Source: CAZVEV01 sp964625865
GTDB taxonomy: Bacteria > Planctomycetota > Phycisphaerae > SM23-33
NCBI GenBank assembly: GCA_964625865.1
Contig: CAZVEV010000031.1
Coordinates: forward strand, 1-35,414
DNA length: 35,414 nt
Direction: 5' to 3'
Part shown: positions 14,506-22,780 of the stretch, piece by piece
Layout of the letters: every line of letters begins with the position of its first letter
Position numbering within the stretch: position 1 is the stretch's first letter
Translations under genes and position numbers: made by a program
The notes under the pieces: model-generated
What the model was told of the DNA's origin: nothing
Database searches by the model: none
Seen by the model: only the letters and a program-made list of their open reading frames with translations

Positions 14506-15840
14506 TCATTCGCCTGAAGCGGCGGTCGCGAGCGTCGCGAACGCTTCGCCGCGGTGTTCGTAGTTGGTGAACATGTCGTAGCTTGCGCACGCGGGGGAGA
14601 GCAAGACCGCGTCCCCCACCCCGGCTTGCCTTTTGGCGAGACTCACCGCGTCGGGCAGGTCCTCGGCGAGTTCGACACTCGGCGCCGCGCCGCGCCGGCA
14701 CGCCTCGACGGCATCGACAATCCGCTGCCTGGTCGCCCCCAGGGCGACAACTGCCTTGGCGCGGTCCGCCAGGGCGGCGCCAAGTTCATCAAAGCTGACG
14801 CCCTTGTCGTATCCGCCGACGATCATGACCGCCGTCCGCGGCTCGAATGCGTTCAGTGCGACAACCGCGCCCTGGGGCGTGGTGCACTTGGAGTCGTTGT
14901 AGTACCGCACGCCGTCGCGCTGGGCGACGAACTGGAGGCGGTGGGGCAGGCCCGCGAAGTTCCGCAAGGCCTCGGCGGCCGTCGCGCGATCTATGCCGAA
15001 CGCCTCGGCCGCCGCCCAGGCCGCCTGGGCGTTGGCCTGGTTGTGTGCCCCGGGCAGGGCCAGGTCGAACGGTTCGGCGCCCGGGTCGAAAAACGCCGTC
15101 CGCGCTGGCGCCGGCGCCGCCCAGTCGGCAAGGTCCGCACAGGCGGCATTCAGCAGCAGCACGTCGCCGTCGCCCTGGAAGCGGTAGATGTTCTTCTTCG
15201 CGGCGGCGTAGGCCTCGTACGTGCCGTGCCTGTCCAGGTGGTTCGGCGCGATGTTCGTCACCAGGGCGATCCGCGGCGAGATGCCCACAAGCGGCGTGTC
15301 CTCGAGCTGGAAGCTCGACAGTTCGAGCACGACCACGTCGTCGGGCGCGAGCCGGTCCAGGCGGCCCAAGAGCGATACGCCGATGTTCCCGCCGACGTGG
15401 GCCGTCCGCTGCTTCGCGAGGATCTCGCCCAGCATGGCCGTCGTGGTGCTCTTGCCCACCGTCCCGGTGATGCCGACCACCGGCGCGACGCAGCGCTGGA
15501 GAAAGAGGTTGATCTCGCTGGTCCGCGGCACGCCGGCCTCGGCGGCGCGGGCCAGCAGCGGGATGTCCTTCGGCACGGCCGGATTGACCACCAGCAGGTC
15601 CGCATCGAGCACGTCGCGATCGTCATGGGCGCCGAGGTGGAACGTCACGTCCAAGTCGTCGAGTTGGCGGACCGACTCGGCCAGCGCGTCGGCGTCGGCG
15701 GCGTCCGACACGGTCACGATCGCCCCCTGGCTGCACAGCCACCGTGTAACGCCGACGCCGCCGCCGAACCGCCCCAGGCCGATCACGGTGACGCGCAGTC
15801 CCTCCACGTCTCGCGGCCCGACCGGCGTAGCGGCGCTCAT
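14506..15840 (-). CDS. murD: UDP-N-acetylmuramoyl-L-alanine--D-glutamate ligase
   Basis: A 444-aa cytosolic Mur ligase that adds D-Glu to UDP-MurNAc-L-Ala, a step in peptidoglycan precursor synthesis. It has a Rossmann-type N-terminal domain (VTVIGLGRFGGG), the P-loop GITGTVGKSTTT in the central domain, VTNIAPNHLDRHG as the magnesium/ATP segment, HNQANAQAAWAAA, and YYNDSKCTT entering the C-terminal domain. The P-loop has Val where Asn is usual. Its ATG overlaps the stop of the M16 peptidase gene by 4 nt (ATGA). Its presence supports a peptidoglycan-making organism, consistent with current views of Planctomycetota. No other mur genes are in the window. Confidence 0.95.
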   Translation of the reverse strand: MSAATPVGPRDVEGLRVTVIGLGRFGGGVGVTRWLCSQGAIVTVSDAADADALAESVRQLDDLDVTFHLGAHDDRDVLDADLLVVNPAVPKDIPLLARAAEAGVPRTSEINLFLQRCVAPVVGITGTVGKSTTTAMLGEILAKQRTAHVGGNIGVSLLGRLDRLAPDDVVVLELSSFQLEDTPLVGISPRIALVTNIAPNHLDRHGTYEAYAAAKKNIYRFQGDGDVLLLNAACADLADWAAPAPARTAFFDPGAEPFDLALPGAHNQANAQAAWAAAEAFGIDRATAAEALRNFAGLPHRLQFVAQRDGVRYYNDSKCTTPQGAVVALNAFEPRTAVMIVGGYDKGVSFDELGAALADRAKAVVALGATRQRIVDAVEACRRGAAPSVELAEDLPDAVSLAKRQAGVGDAVLLSPACASYDMFTNYEHRGEAFATLATAASGE

Positions 15841-17066
15841 AGCGTCTCCAGGGGCCCCAGGGCCAGCACGGTCGCGGCGGTCATGTCGTAGTCGGTTACC
15901 ACCTGGCGGATATCGTCCGTCGTCACGGCGAACATGGCGGCGATGTCGTCGGCCAGCGGAACGTGCTCGCCCCGGTAGACCCACTCGAAGCCCACGCTGG
16001 TCAGCCGGCCCATCGGCAGTTCGCCCTTCATGGTGACCGACGTGGCGATCTTGTTCTTCGCGGCGAGCAGTTCGGCCTCGGTGGGGCCCTCGGCGGCGAA
16101 GCGGGTGCAGACGTCGTTGAAGATCCCGAGCACGTCGGAGGCCCGCTGTGGCTCGGTCGAGAGGAACGTCAGGAAGGCCCCCGCGTGGTCGAGCGGGTCG
16201 TAGGCCATGTGCGCCTCGTCGACCAGTGCGGGCTCGACCAGGGCGTAGTACAGGCGGCTTCCCGCCGAGTCGCCGATCACCGCGGCGGCCAGTTGGGCGG
16301 CGTAGCGGGCGTCGGCTTGGCAGGTCGGCGCGGGCGACAGCAGGGCGATGTGCTCGCGATTGACCTTGGCGTCGGTAATGACGTTGACGCCCTGCCGCGC
16401 CGGCGCGGGAGCGGTGTCGCGCGGCGCGTCATACGGCGTCCAGTGCCCGCACATCGCCTCGACCTTCGCCACGAATGCATCGAGATCCAGCGCCCCGACG
16501 CCGACGACCGTCACGTTAGTCGGCGAGTACCGCCGGTCAAAATACGCCTGCATCTGGTCGCGCTGCAGGGCCTGGAGCGACGCCGGCGTGCCCAGCACGC
16601 TGTTGCCCAGCGGATGGCCCGCAAAATGGGCCGCCATCGCTTTCTCGTAGCAGCGGAAGGTGGGCAGGTCCTCGTAGCGGGCGATTTCGTCGAGAATGAC
16701 GTTCTTCTCGATGTCGAAGTCCTCGCCCCGAAGCGACGGACGCAGCATGTCGCCCAGCAGGTCAAGGCACGTGTCCTGGAACTCCGGCAGGACCGCGGCG
16801 TAGTACACCGTGTTTTCCTCGGACGTGAACGCGTTGTAGTTGGCGCCCATCCGGTCGAATTCGAGGTTCACCTCGAAGGCCGTCCGCCGCTCAGTGCCCT
16901 TGAACATCATGTGTTCGAGGAAGTGGCTGACGCCGGCGACCTCGGGCGTCTCGTCGCGGCTGCCCGTGCGAACGAAGAACCCCGCCGCCATCGACGCGGC
17001 AGCGGGGTTGATCTCCGCGATGATCTTCAGTCCGTTATCAAGCGTGGTATGTTCGAACGATAGCAT
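15837..17066 (-). CDS. M16 zinc peptidase (active subunit)
   Basis: A 409-aa M16-family protease with the inverted zinc motif HFLEH at 48-52 and a downstream Glu near 127 (VILDEIARYED), the third ligand. Further motifs are FTSEENTVYYA (80-90) and, in the C-terminal half, SRLYYALVE near 270, corresponding to the R/Y substrate-binding region. M16 proteins act as pairs or fused halves, one catalytic and one not, and degrade peptides in the periplasm or cytoplasm. No signal peptide is seen, so cytoplasmic is likely. The inactive partner gene lies 7 nt upstream, and murD overlaps its stop. Confidence 0.9.
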   Translation of the reverse strand: MLSFEHTTLDNGLKIIAEINPAAASMAAGFFVRTGSRDETPEVAGVSHFLEHMMFKGTERRTAFEVNLEFDRMGANYNAFTSEENTVYYAAVLPEFQDTCLDLLGDMLRPSLRGEDFDIEKNVILDEIARYEDLPTFRCYEKAMAAHFAGHPLGNSVLGTPASLQALQRDQMQAYFDRRYSPTNVTVVGVGALDLDAFVAKVEAMCGHWTPYDAPRDTAPAPARQGVNVITDAKVNREHIALLSPAPTCQADARYAAQLAAAVIGDSAGSRLYYALVEPALVDEAHMAYDPLDHAGAFLTFLSTEPQRASDVLGIFNDVCTRFAAEGPTEAELLAAKNKIATSVTMKGELPMGRLTSVGFEWVYRGEHVPLADDIAAMFAVTTDDIRQVVTDYDMTAATVLALGPLETL

Positions 17067-17073
17067 GCGTGGA

Positions 17074-18321
17074 TTACTCGCTGTCTGCGGCGCCGGCGTC
17101 CACCGGCTCGGGGCCTATCACCAGCACGGTGAAGTTCTCGGCCGGATGGTCGTGCAGGTAGGCCCGTACGTCGTCGGCCGTCACGGTGTCGATCTCGTGG
17201 GTCAGTTCGTCCAGGCCGCGCAGGCGCCCGAGGTGATACCAGCTCGCGCTCAGCGCCTCGGCCCGCGCACCGGTCGACTCGCCCATGCGGACCAGCGAAC
17301 TCTTGAGTTGCGTCCTGGCCCGGGCCAGTTCGTCGTCGGTAATGCCCTCGGCCAGGCGGCGAAGCTCCGAGACCGTCACGTCGAAGGTCTCCTGGGCTTT
17401 CTCCGGGACCGTGCCGGCGTACGTGAACATGCCCGCGTGGTCCTTGAGGCTGTGGTACGTTGTCGCCACGTGGTAGGCCAGCCCCCGCTTCTCGCGAACC
17501 TCCGTGAACAGGCGGCTGCTCATGCCGCCCGAAAGCACCGTCTGCGAGACCCGGGCGGCAAGGTGCGTGTCGCTGGCGACCGGCCAGGCCGCGTGGGCCA
17601 GTGCGATATGACACTGGGCCGAGTCCTTGGCGATGTGCGTCACTCCGCCGGCGGGAGGGGTCACCTCGGGCGGCGGCCCCGCGGGCGCCGACCAGTCGCC
17701 CAGCAGCGCTTCCACGTCGTCGCAGAAGGCGTCCCACTCGACGTGCCCGGCCACCGAGACGATGGCGCCGTCCGGGCTGAACGTGCTTCCCACGTGGCTG
17801 CGGACGGCGTCGGCGGTCAGGGCCTGGACGCTCTCGGGCGAGCCGAACTGGCTGCGCCCCAGCGGAAACGGGTAGAACCGTTCGCGGAGTTGGATAGTGC
17901 ACTTGCGGGCCGGCTCGTCCTCCAGGGCGGCCAGGTCCTGGAGGGCCAGATCCTGGCAGGGCCCGAACGTCTCCGCGTCCAGGCGGGGGCGCCGCAGGAT
18001 GTCGGCGTAGACGGCCAGCACGTCGTGAAGGTTCCGACCCAGTTGGGCCGCCGAGAAGACGACATGCGCGGACCGGACCGACTCGTGGTGCTGACAGCCC
18101 AGGGCGTTCAGGGCATCGTTGAGTTGTCTCGTGTCGCGGTCGCCCGCGCCGCGGAGGACCCACTCGGCGGCCACGGTGGCTGTCCCGCCGAGGCCCTCGG
18201 CGTCGCGCGCCGATCCGGCGCACAACTGAAACGTCATGGCGGCCGACGAGACGTTCTCCATCGTCTGGCCCACCAGCGTCATGCCGTTGGGCAACTGCTT
18301 TACGTGAAACTTCTCGGGCAC
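17074..18321 (-). CDS. M16 peptidase-like protein lacking the zinc motif
   Basis: A 415-aa M16-family protein with the same two-domain layout as its neighbour and the C-terminal SSRLFTEVREKRGLAYHV signature (about residues 285-302). However, the HxxEH position reads TVAAE (about 49-53), so it cannot bind zinc in the normal way and is the presumed non-catalytic partner. GTG at 18321 is chosen as the start because AAAGGGA precedes it and homology begins right after. It shares an operon with the active subunit and murD. Confidence 0.85.
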   Translation of the reverse strand: MPEKFHVKQLPNGMTLVGQTMENVSSAAMTFQLCAGSARDAEGLGGTATVAAEWVLRGAGDRDTRQLNDALNALGCQHHESVRSAHVVFSAAQLGRNLHDVLAVYADILRRPRLDAETFGPCQDLALQDLAALEDEPARKCTIQLRERFYPFPLGRSQFGSPESVQALTADAVRSHVGSTFSPDGAIVSVAGHVEWDAFCDDVEALLGDWSAPAGPPPEVTPPAGGVTHIAKDSAQCHIALAHAAWPVASDTHLAARVSQTVLSGGMSSRLFTEVREKRGLAYHVATTYHSLKDHAGMFTYAGTVPEKAQETFDVTVSELRRLAEGITDDELARARTQLKSSLVRMGESTGARAEALSASWYHLGRLRGLDELTHEIDTVTADDVRAYLHDHPAENFTVLVIGPEPVDAGAADSE

Positions 18322-18379
18322 GAAGGGTCCCTTTCTGCAACAGGTGCGTCTGGTGCGGTGTCTCGCGTACGAACAAAGC

Positions 18380-18407
18380 ATTCTACGATGCAGACGCTAA
18401 GAAGCAA
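18380..18407 (-). promoter_or_regulatory. Candidate promoter of the M16-M16-murD operon
   Basis: On the minus strand, TTGCTT (18402-18407) and TAGAAT (18380-18385) are 16 nt apart, about 55 nt upstream of the first M16 start. It lies in the intergenic region between this operon and the divergent gpsA. Confidence 0.45.
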
Positions 18408-18499
18408 GCTGCTGCGCGCCGCGCCGCAACGACGCAAGGGGCCTCGCGCCGGACTTCCTACGACGCGCGGGATGGACAGATCGCCCGCGGGGCGATACC

Positions 18500-19519
18500 G
18501 TGACATGCATGAGCAGCGAGATTGCGGTTATTGGCGATGGGGCGATGGGGACGATCTGTGCGATCATGCTGGCCGAGAACGGCTGTGCGGTCAGGCTGTG
18601 GTCGGCGTTTCCCGAGGCGGTCAGGCGGCTGGACACCGCACGCGTCAACGAGCGGTTCCTGCCCGGATGCCCGCTGCCCGACGGGGTGACCGTTACGGGA
18701 GATGATACGCAAGTGCTCGCGGGCGTTGAGCTTGCGATCTCCGCCGTGCCCACGCAGTTCATGCGATCGGTCTGGGGACGCCTCGCCGGATACTGTCCCG
18801 ACGACCTGCCCCTGTGCTCGGTGGCCAAGGGCATCGAGAACACCACCCTGCTCCGCCCCACGCAGGTGCTCGCCGACGTGCTGGACGCCCCCGGCGATCC
18901 GCCGCGGTCGATCGCCGCCCTGTCGGGCCCCTCGATCGCGCCGGAAGTCGCCGCCCGTCTGCCCGCCACCGTGGTCGTCGCCTCGCCCGACGAGGCCCTC
19001 GCCCGACGCGTCCAGGAACTGATGAGCCGACCGTACTTCCGAATCTACACCAACCCCGATCTGGTCGGCGTCGAACTTGCCGGGGCCACCAAGAACGTTA
19101 TCGCCATCGCCGCCGGCGTGCTGGACGGGCTGGCCGGCGGCTGCAACGCCAAAGCCGCCCTCCTGACACGCGGACTGGTCGAGATCACGCGTCTCGGCGC
19201 CGCGATGGGCGCCTCGGGCGAGACGTTCGCGGGACTCGCCGGCGCCGGCGACCTGGTGACCACCTGCTTCTCGCCGGTGGGACGGAACCGCTCGTTCGGC
19301 GAAGCCGTCGGGAAAGGCCTGACCGTCGACGAGGCCCTGGCGGCGACCGACTCGGTCGTCGAGGGCGTCGCCACTACCGCCGGCGTGGTCGAGTTGGCGC
19401 GGCGCCACGGCGTGGAGATGCCCATCACCGAGGCGATCAGCCGCGTGCTGACCGGCCGGTGCAGCCCCGCCGACGCCATCGCCGACCTCATGACCCGCCC
19501 GCTGAAGCCCGAATGCTGA
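18500..19519 (+). CDS. gpsA: Glycerol-3-phosphate dehydrogenase [NAD(P)+]
   Basis: A 339-aa cytosolic enzyme that reduces dihydroxyacetone phosphate to sn-glycerol 3-phosphate for phospholipid synthesis. It has the N-terminal nucleotide motif VIGDGAMGT (GxGxxGT type with Asp in the second position and Met in place of Trp), ISAVPTQFMR, SVAKGIE and SGPSIAPEVA. The catalytic lysine is in LAGATKNVIAIAAG, followed by NAKAALLTRGL and GAGDLVTTCFS. An alternative ATG at 18509 would remove three residues; the GTG at 18500 has the better-placed GGGG. The next gene overlaps the end by 7 nt. Confidence 0.92.
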   Translation: MTCMSSEIAVIGDGAMGTICAIMLAENGCAVRLWSAFPEAVRRLDTARVNERFLPGCPLPDGVTVTGDDTQVLAGVELAISAVPTQFMRSVWGRLAGYCPDDLPLCSVAKGIENTTLLRPTQVLADVLDAPGDPPRSIAALSGPSIAPEVAARLPATVVVASPDEALARRVQELMSRPYFRIYTNPDLVGVELAGATKNVIAIAAGVLDGLAGGCNAKAALLTRGLVEITRLGAAMGASGETFAGLAGAGDLVTTCFSPVGRNRSFGEAVGKGLTVDEALAATDSVVEGVATTAGVVELARRHGVEMPITEAISRVLTGRCSPADAIADLMTRPLKPEC

Positions 19520-20730
19520 CCCTCGACCAACTCGAATTCCTCCAGACGCCCCTGGGGCGAGAGTTGCTGGCGGCGGAGTTGTCCGACGATCCGCTGGCCG
19601 CCCAGACGGCCCTGCGCAAACGCTGCGACGCCCCCCAGGCCGCCGCGATAGCCGAGATGCGACGCGTCCGCCGACGCGCCGAGGCGAGCGGCAAGTTCCC
19701 CACGGACTTCGCCCGCGGCCTGCTGGCCACCGATCTGCTGTGCCAACAGGCCTCCTCGTTTCGCCTGGCCTGCTACGTCGGACGCCAACTGGCCGCCCTT
19801 GCCCGCGGCGACGATCTGCTGGACCTGTGCTGCGGACTCGGCGCCGACGCGATAGGCGCCGCACTGGCCGGGGCGACCGTGCGAGGCGTCGACAACGACG
19901 ACCGCGCCGTCTTCTGTGCCACGCACAACGCCGCCCTCGCTGCCCTCGCCGACCGCTGCACGTTCGACCTCGCAGACGTCACCACGATGGACCTGCCCCC
20001 CGACGCCGTCGTCCACGTCGATCCCGACCGCCGCGCCACCGGGCGACGCGCCGTGGCCCTTGAAGACTACTCCCCGTCGTCGGCGTTCCTCCGCGACCTG
20101 ACCGCCCGCACGCGCGCCGGCGCCCTGAAGCTCTCGCCCGCCCTGGACCGCCATGCGCTGGCCGATTGGGGTCGGACCTGCGTCGAGTACGTCAGCGAGG
20201 GACGCACGTGCAAGCAGTTGCTCGTGTGGTGGGGCACCGGCCGGACTGGGAGGCGTGCTACCGTCGCAGCCGGCGAGATGACCGCCCCGACCGCGACGTC
20301 CATCGACGCCGACCCCGACGTCGACGCCGAGATCGCCGACTCATCCGAAATCGCCGCCCCCGGCTGCTGGCTCGTCGAGCCCGACCCCGCCGTTATCGCC
20401 GCCGGCGCCGTCGACACGCTCGCCCGCGACCACGCCCTCCGCCGCGCCGCGGCGTCGCTGGCCTGGCTGTTCGGCCCCGAGCCGGCCGAGACGCCCCTGG
20501 CCCGCAACTATCGCATTCTCGCCCGCATCCCCGGCCGCGAGAGCACCATCCGCCGCGCCCTGCGCAAGCTCTCAGCCGCCCGCGTGACCGTCAAGCCCCG
20601 CGGCCTGGCGCTCGACACCGACAAGCTCCAGCGCCGCTTCAGTTCCCGCAAAGGCACGCGCGACCTGGTCGTCCTCTGGTGCAAGATCGCCCGGCGCGAA
20701 GAAGCCTACATCGCCGAAGCGCACCGGTGA
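19513..20730 (+). CDS. THUMP-like-domain SAM methyltransferase
   Basis: A 405-aa class I methyltransferase-like protein. Motif I is DLLDLCCGLGADA (101-113), motif II GVDNDD (125-130) and motif IV HVDPDRR (168-174), placed after a helical N-terminal part. The C-terminal third (about 310-400, RALRKLSAARVTVKPRG and so on) matches the THUMP-like domain that follows this type of methyltransferase. Proteins of this family are expected to modify RNA, but the substrate is unproven. The start overlaps gpsA by 7 nt. The region 250-285 is a non-conserved Asp-rich insert. It ends in GTGA, shared with a possible short gene. Confidence 0.85.
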   Translation: MLTLDQLEFLQTPLGRELLAAELSDDPLAAQTALRKRCDAPQAAAIAEMRRVRRRAEASGKFPTDFARGLLATDLLCQQASSFRLACYVGRQLAALARGDDLLDLCCGLGADAIGAALAGATVRGVDNDDRAVFCATHNAALAALADRCTFDLADVTTMDLPPDAVVHVDPDRRATGRRAVALEDYSPSSAFLRDLTARTRAGALKLSPALDRHALADWGRTCVEYVSEGRTCKQLLVWWGTGRTGRRATVAAGEMTAPTATSIDADPDVDAEIADSSEIAAPGCWLVEPDPAVIAAGAVDTLARDHALRRAAASLAWLFGPEPAETPLARNYRILARIPGRESTIRRALRKLSAARVTVKPRGLALDTDKLQRRFSSRKGTRDLVVLWCKIARREEAYIAEAHR

Positions 20731-20882
20731 CGTCGGCCAGCATCCCGGCCAAGCCCCGTAAACGCCCCTGGCCGCCCTCGGCCGGCGAAAACGACTCTTG
20801 CCCCCTCGGCCGCCAGATCGTCGCTCAGGCCGCGGCCTCGTACGTTCTGGAGGCATCCGGCCGCGTCTTCGGGGTGCGATAG
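20727..20882 (+). CDS. Possible small basic protein (51 aa)
   Basis: A GTG-started frame of 51 codons overlaps the methyltransferase stop by 4 nt (GTGA), a coupling arrangement. The predicted peptide is basic and Pro-rich at the start (KPRKRPWPPS), then has a helix-like stretch (GRQIVAQAAASYVLEASG). No family is recognised. It is kept because of the overlap and the ordinary amino-acid composition; chance is a real alternative. Confidence 0.4.
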   Translation: MTSASIPAKPRKRPWPPSAGENDSCPLGRQIVAQAAASYVLEASGRVFGVR

Positions 20883-20917
20883 TTCCCTCGCATGGCAGCC
20901 TCGTGTATCATGTGGGC

Positions 20918-21829
20918 ATGGAAAGGGGCGCAGAGGCAAGCGGAATCGTCGTACCGGTGAAGGTCGACGGTATCGCCGAATCGGGGCAGAGTATTCGGTG
21001 CGACGCTCTGGTCGACACGGGCACGTCCCACATGATCCTGCCCCTGGTGTGGCGAGACCGCCTTGGTGACGTGGGTGTCATCGAGACCATCGAACTCGAG
21101 ACCGCCGCGTATGGCGCCGTAAAGGGCGTCGTCTGCGGGCCCGTGCGGATACAGATCGAAGGGTTTCGACCCGTCTACGGCGAGGTGGTGTTCGCTGACA
21201 GTGAGGCCTATGATCAAACGTGCGGTCCCGTGATCGGACACATCGTCCTCGCCCAGTGTCGAGCCGCTGTCGACCTGCACGGTCGCCGGTTGGTCCGCGT
21301 GGAGAGTGCGGACCTGAAGCCGTCTGACCCTCTCACAAAGATGGAAGCTCCGGCCACGTGCCTCGCCGCAGTACCTCGCCGTGAAATACCGGATAGCCCG
21401 CGGCGCGTCTCTTCAGTGGACGTGCAGCGCAGTTCGGCGCCCAGTCGACAGTGCCAGTGGTTACGGCGCCATCGGTGGACCATCATTGTCCATTGCCTTC
21501 TGTCGCTGGGGCTGTCTCTTCTCACGGCATGGCTAGGCGTCGGTGGGCGCGCTCCGGGCTTGGCCTTGCTCCTTGGGGGGCCGGGACTCTTGTTCGCCGG
21601 TGCCCTTGTGCCCGACGCCGGTGGCGGCGCAAGCTCTGAGACGATGGCATTCATCGGCGGAACCATCGCCCTGACGATGTACTTCCTGGTGTTCTTGAGT
21701 CCGACGGTGATGTTCCGGAAGACTCGCAGTCCCCTGCGTTGGGGCTGGCTCTCACTACAGTGCATGTTCCTCATTGTCCACGTATATGGGTTCTTCATCC
21801 TCCTGGCGATCTTGGGGAATATGGGATAG
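20918..21829 (+). CDS. Retropepsin-like aspartic protease fused to membrane domain
   Basis: A 303-aa protein. Residues about 10-140 resemble a clan AA retropepsin-type aspartic protease: DALVDTGTSHMILP has the catalytic Asp at residue 33 (DTG), and GPVIGHIVLAQCRAAVD near 107-123 fits the second conserved part. These domains act as dimers. Residues about 190-300 hold four hydrophobic segments, so the protease would be membrane-tethered by a C-terminal domain; this arrangement is unusual. The start is the ATG at 20918; an upstream extension lacks similarity. The last codons lie 5 nt from a palindrome. The substrate is unknown. Confidence 0.7.
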   Translation: MERGAEASGIVVPVKVDGIAESGQSIRCDALVDTGTSHMILPLVWRDRLGDVGVIETIELETAAYGAVKGVVCGPVRIQIEGFRPVYGEVVFADSEAYDQTCGPVIGHIVLAQCRAAVDLHGRRLVRVESADLKPSDPLTKMEAPATCLAAVPRREIPDSPRRVSSVDVQRSSAPSRQCQWLRRHRWTIIVHCLLSLGLSLLTAWLGVGGRAPGLALLLGGPGLLFAGALVPDAGGGASSETMAFIGGTIALTMYFLVFLSPTVMFRKTRSPLRWGWLSLQCMFLIVHVYGFFILLAILGNMG

Positions 21830-21834
21830 CAGCC

Positions 21835-21913
21835 GTAGGGCGTGCCACCAGATGCCCGCGGAAAAGACGGGGTATTAGATCCCNNNNNNNNNNNATGGGG
21901 TGGCACGCCCTAC
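21835..21913. repeat. GTAGGGCGTGCC palindrome with assembly gap
   Basis: Arms GTAGGGCGTGCCACC and GGTGGCACGCCCTAC surround a short centre that contains an 11-N gap (21884-21894). The right arm supplies TAG as the stop codon for the duplicated helicase end at 21910-21976. The true length of the centre is unknown. Confidence 0.75.
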
Positions 21914-21976
21914 GTTTGACCACCCAGCATTTCGTCGAGCAGGAAGCGGGCGGCGGCTTTGTGGGGGATGCGTCCG
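21910..21976 (-). pseudogene. Duplicated 3' end of the adjacent helicase gene
   Basis: On the minus strand this piece encodes GRIPHKAAARFLLDEMLGG and then QT and a TAG stop. The first part matches the last residues of the helicase encoded at 22781-25123 (which ends GGKP). At the DNA level 21920-21976 and 22791-22847 agree at 55 of 57 positions. No start or other helicase sequence is present. The two copies are 871 bp apart and enclose the VapC-type module, so this looks like a footprint of insertion or recombination at the gene end. Confidence 0.85.
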
Positions 21977-22034
21977 ACGTGAGGCGGGGACTGGCCACCG
22001 CGCAATGAAGCACGGTAAGGGATGACGGTCCAGG

Positions 22035-22211
22035 CTACGACTCTCCCAAGACCCCCGGCGCCGGCCTGGGTTTGCCGCGGACAAGACGGTCCTTCTCGAT
22101 CTCCTGACGCTGAAGCATTCGCCGGAGGAACTCGGCCGGGTCGTTGTTGCATTCGGCCATGATCTTGCGACGAGTCTCGCGAACGTCCTCAACAATGGGA
22201 TCAGTGTACAT
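22035..22211 (-). CDS. Small putative antitoxin downstream of VapC
   Basis: A 58-aa charged helical protein. MYTDPIVEDVRETRRKIM followed by ECNNDPAEFLRRMLQRQEIEKDRL resembles the short proteins regularly encoded next to this type of PIN toxin (pattern DPIVEEVR...). It starts 2 nt after the toxin stop, so toxin precedes antitoxin. Antitoxin function is inferred from the position. The end is Pro- and basic-rich. Confidence 0.6.
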   Translation of the reverse strand: MYTDPIVEDVRETRRKIMAECNNDPAEFLRRMLQRQEIEKDRLVRGKPRPAPGVLGES

Positions 22212-22213
22212 GC

Positions 22214-22687
22214 TCACAACTCCATGAGTTCTTCCGGTGTACAGAGAACAGGGGTGTCGATACCTTGCTCCGCATTGGTACGCTGTATGATCTGCCGCGT
22301 TCGGGCCCCGGCGATATGCCTGCAGTTCCACGTGGCCATGAAGTCCATCCCGTGCCACACGGCAAGGGCCAGATGGTATGAGTCCGCCCTGGCCGACTCG
22401 GGCAGGGCGAGGTCCGCGAAATACAACGAAGCAAGTTCGACAACTTCATCGGTAATCGCGAGTACCGGCATGTCCTCTACTGCGGCCAAACGCCGACGGG
22501 CGGCATCCGGGTCTCCTTGCTCCAACTCCGCCAGAACGATCGGTGAAACGTGGGGTGCGCACTGGGGCAGAATCTCTGTCCACCAGTCATTCGTGATCTG
22601 CTGGTGGGCCGCAACCACCAAGTCCCTGCTGGGTCGACCCGTGTAGTAGGAGATCACAGATGTTTCAATGTACACAGAAGGCTTCAT
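22214..22687 (-). CDS. VapC-type PIN-domain toxin
   Basis: A 157-aa PIN-domain protein, expected to be an RNase toxin of the VapC type. VYIETSVISYY at the start (residues 5-15) carries the first acidic site in the ET-S variant. LAELEQGD near residue 56 supplies another acidic residue, and ADSYHLALAVWHGMDFMATWNCRHI (about 105-129) is the typical C-terminal PIN signature. An ATG farther upstream (22750) lacks homology. A TATAAT lies 6 nt before the ATG at 22687, so the transcript may be leaderless. The module sits between direct repeats of the helicase 3' end. Confidence 0.85.
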   Translation of the reverse strand: MKPSVYIETSVISYYTGRPSRDLVVAAHQQITNDWWTEILPQCAPHVSPIVLAELEQGDPDAARRRLAAVEDMPVLAITDEVVELASLYFADLALPESARADSYHLALAVWHGMDFMATWNCRHIAGARTRQIIQRTNAEQGIDTPVLCTPEELMEL

Positions 22688-22693
22688 ACGTGG

Positions 22694-22699
22694 ATTATA
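22694..22699 (-). promoter_or_regulatory. TATAAT box directly before vapC-type start
   Basis: On the minus strand, TATAAT is followed by CCACGT and then the ATG of the toxin gene, so transcription would begin at or next to the start codon. No good -35 is seen 16-18 nt upstream, and no Shine-Dalgarno is present, which fits a leaderless message. Confidence 0.5.
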
Positions 22700-22780
22700 T
22701 GCCGATTCAACGCCACTACCCAGAGAAAACACGCATCCCCATTTTCCCACAGCAGCGGCGCAAGCTGCTTGGGCAGTGGA

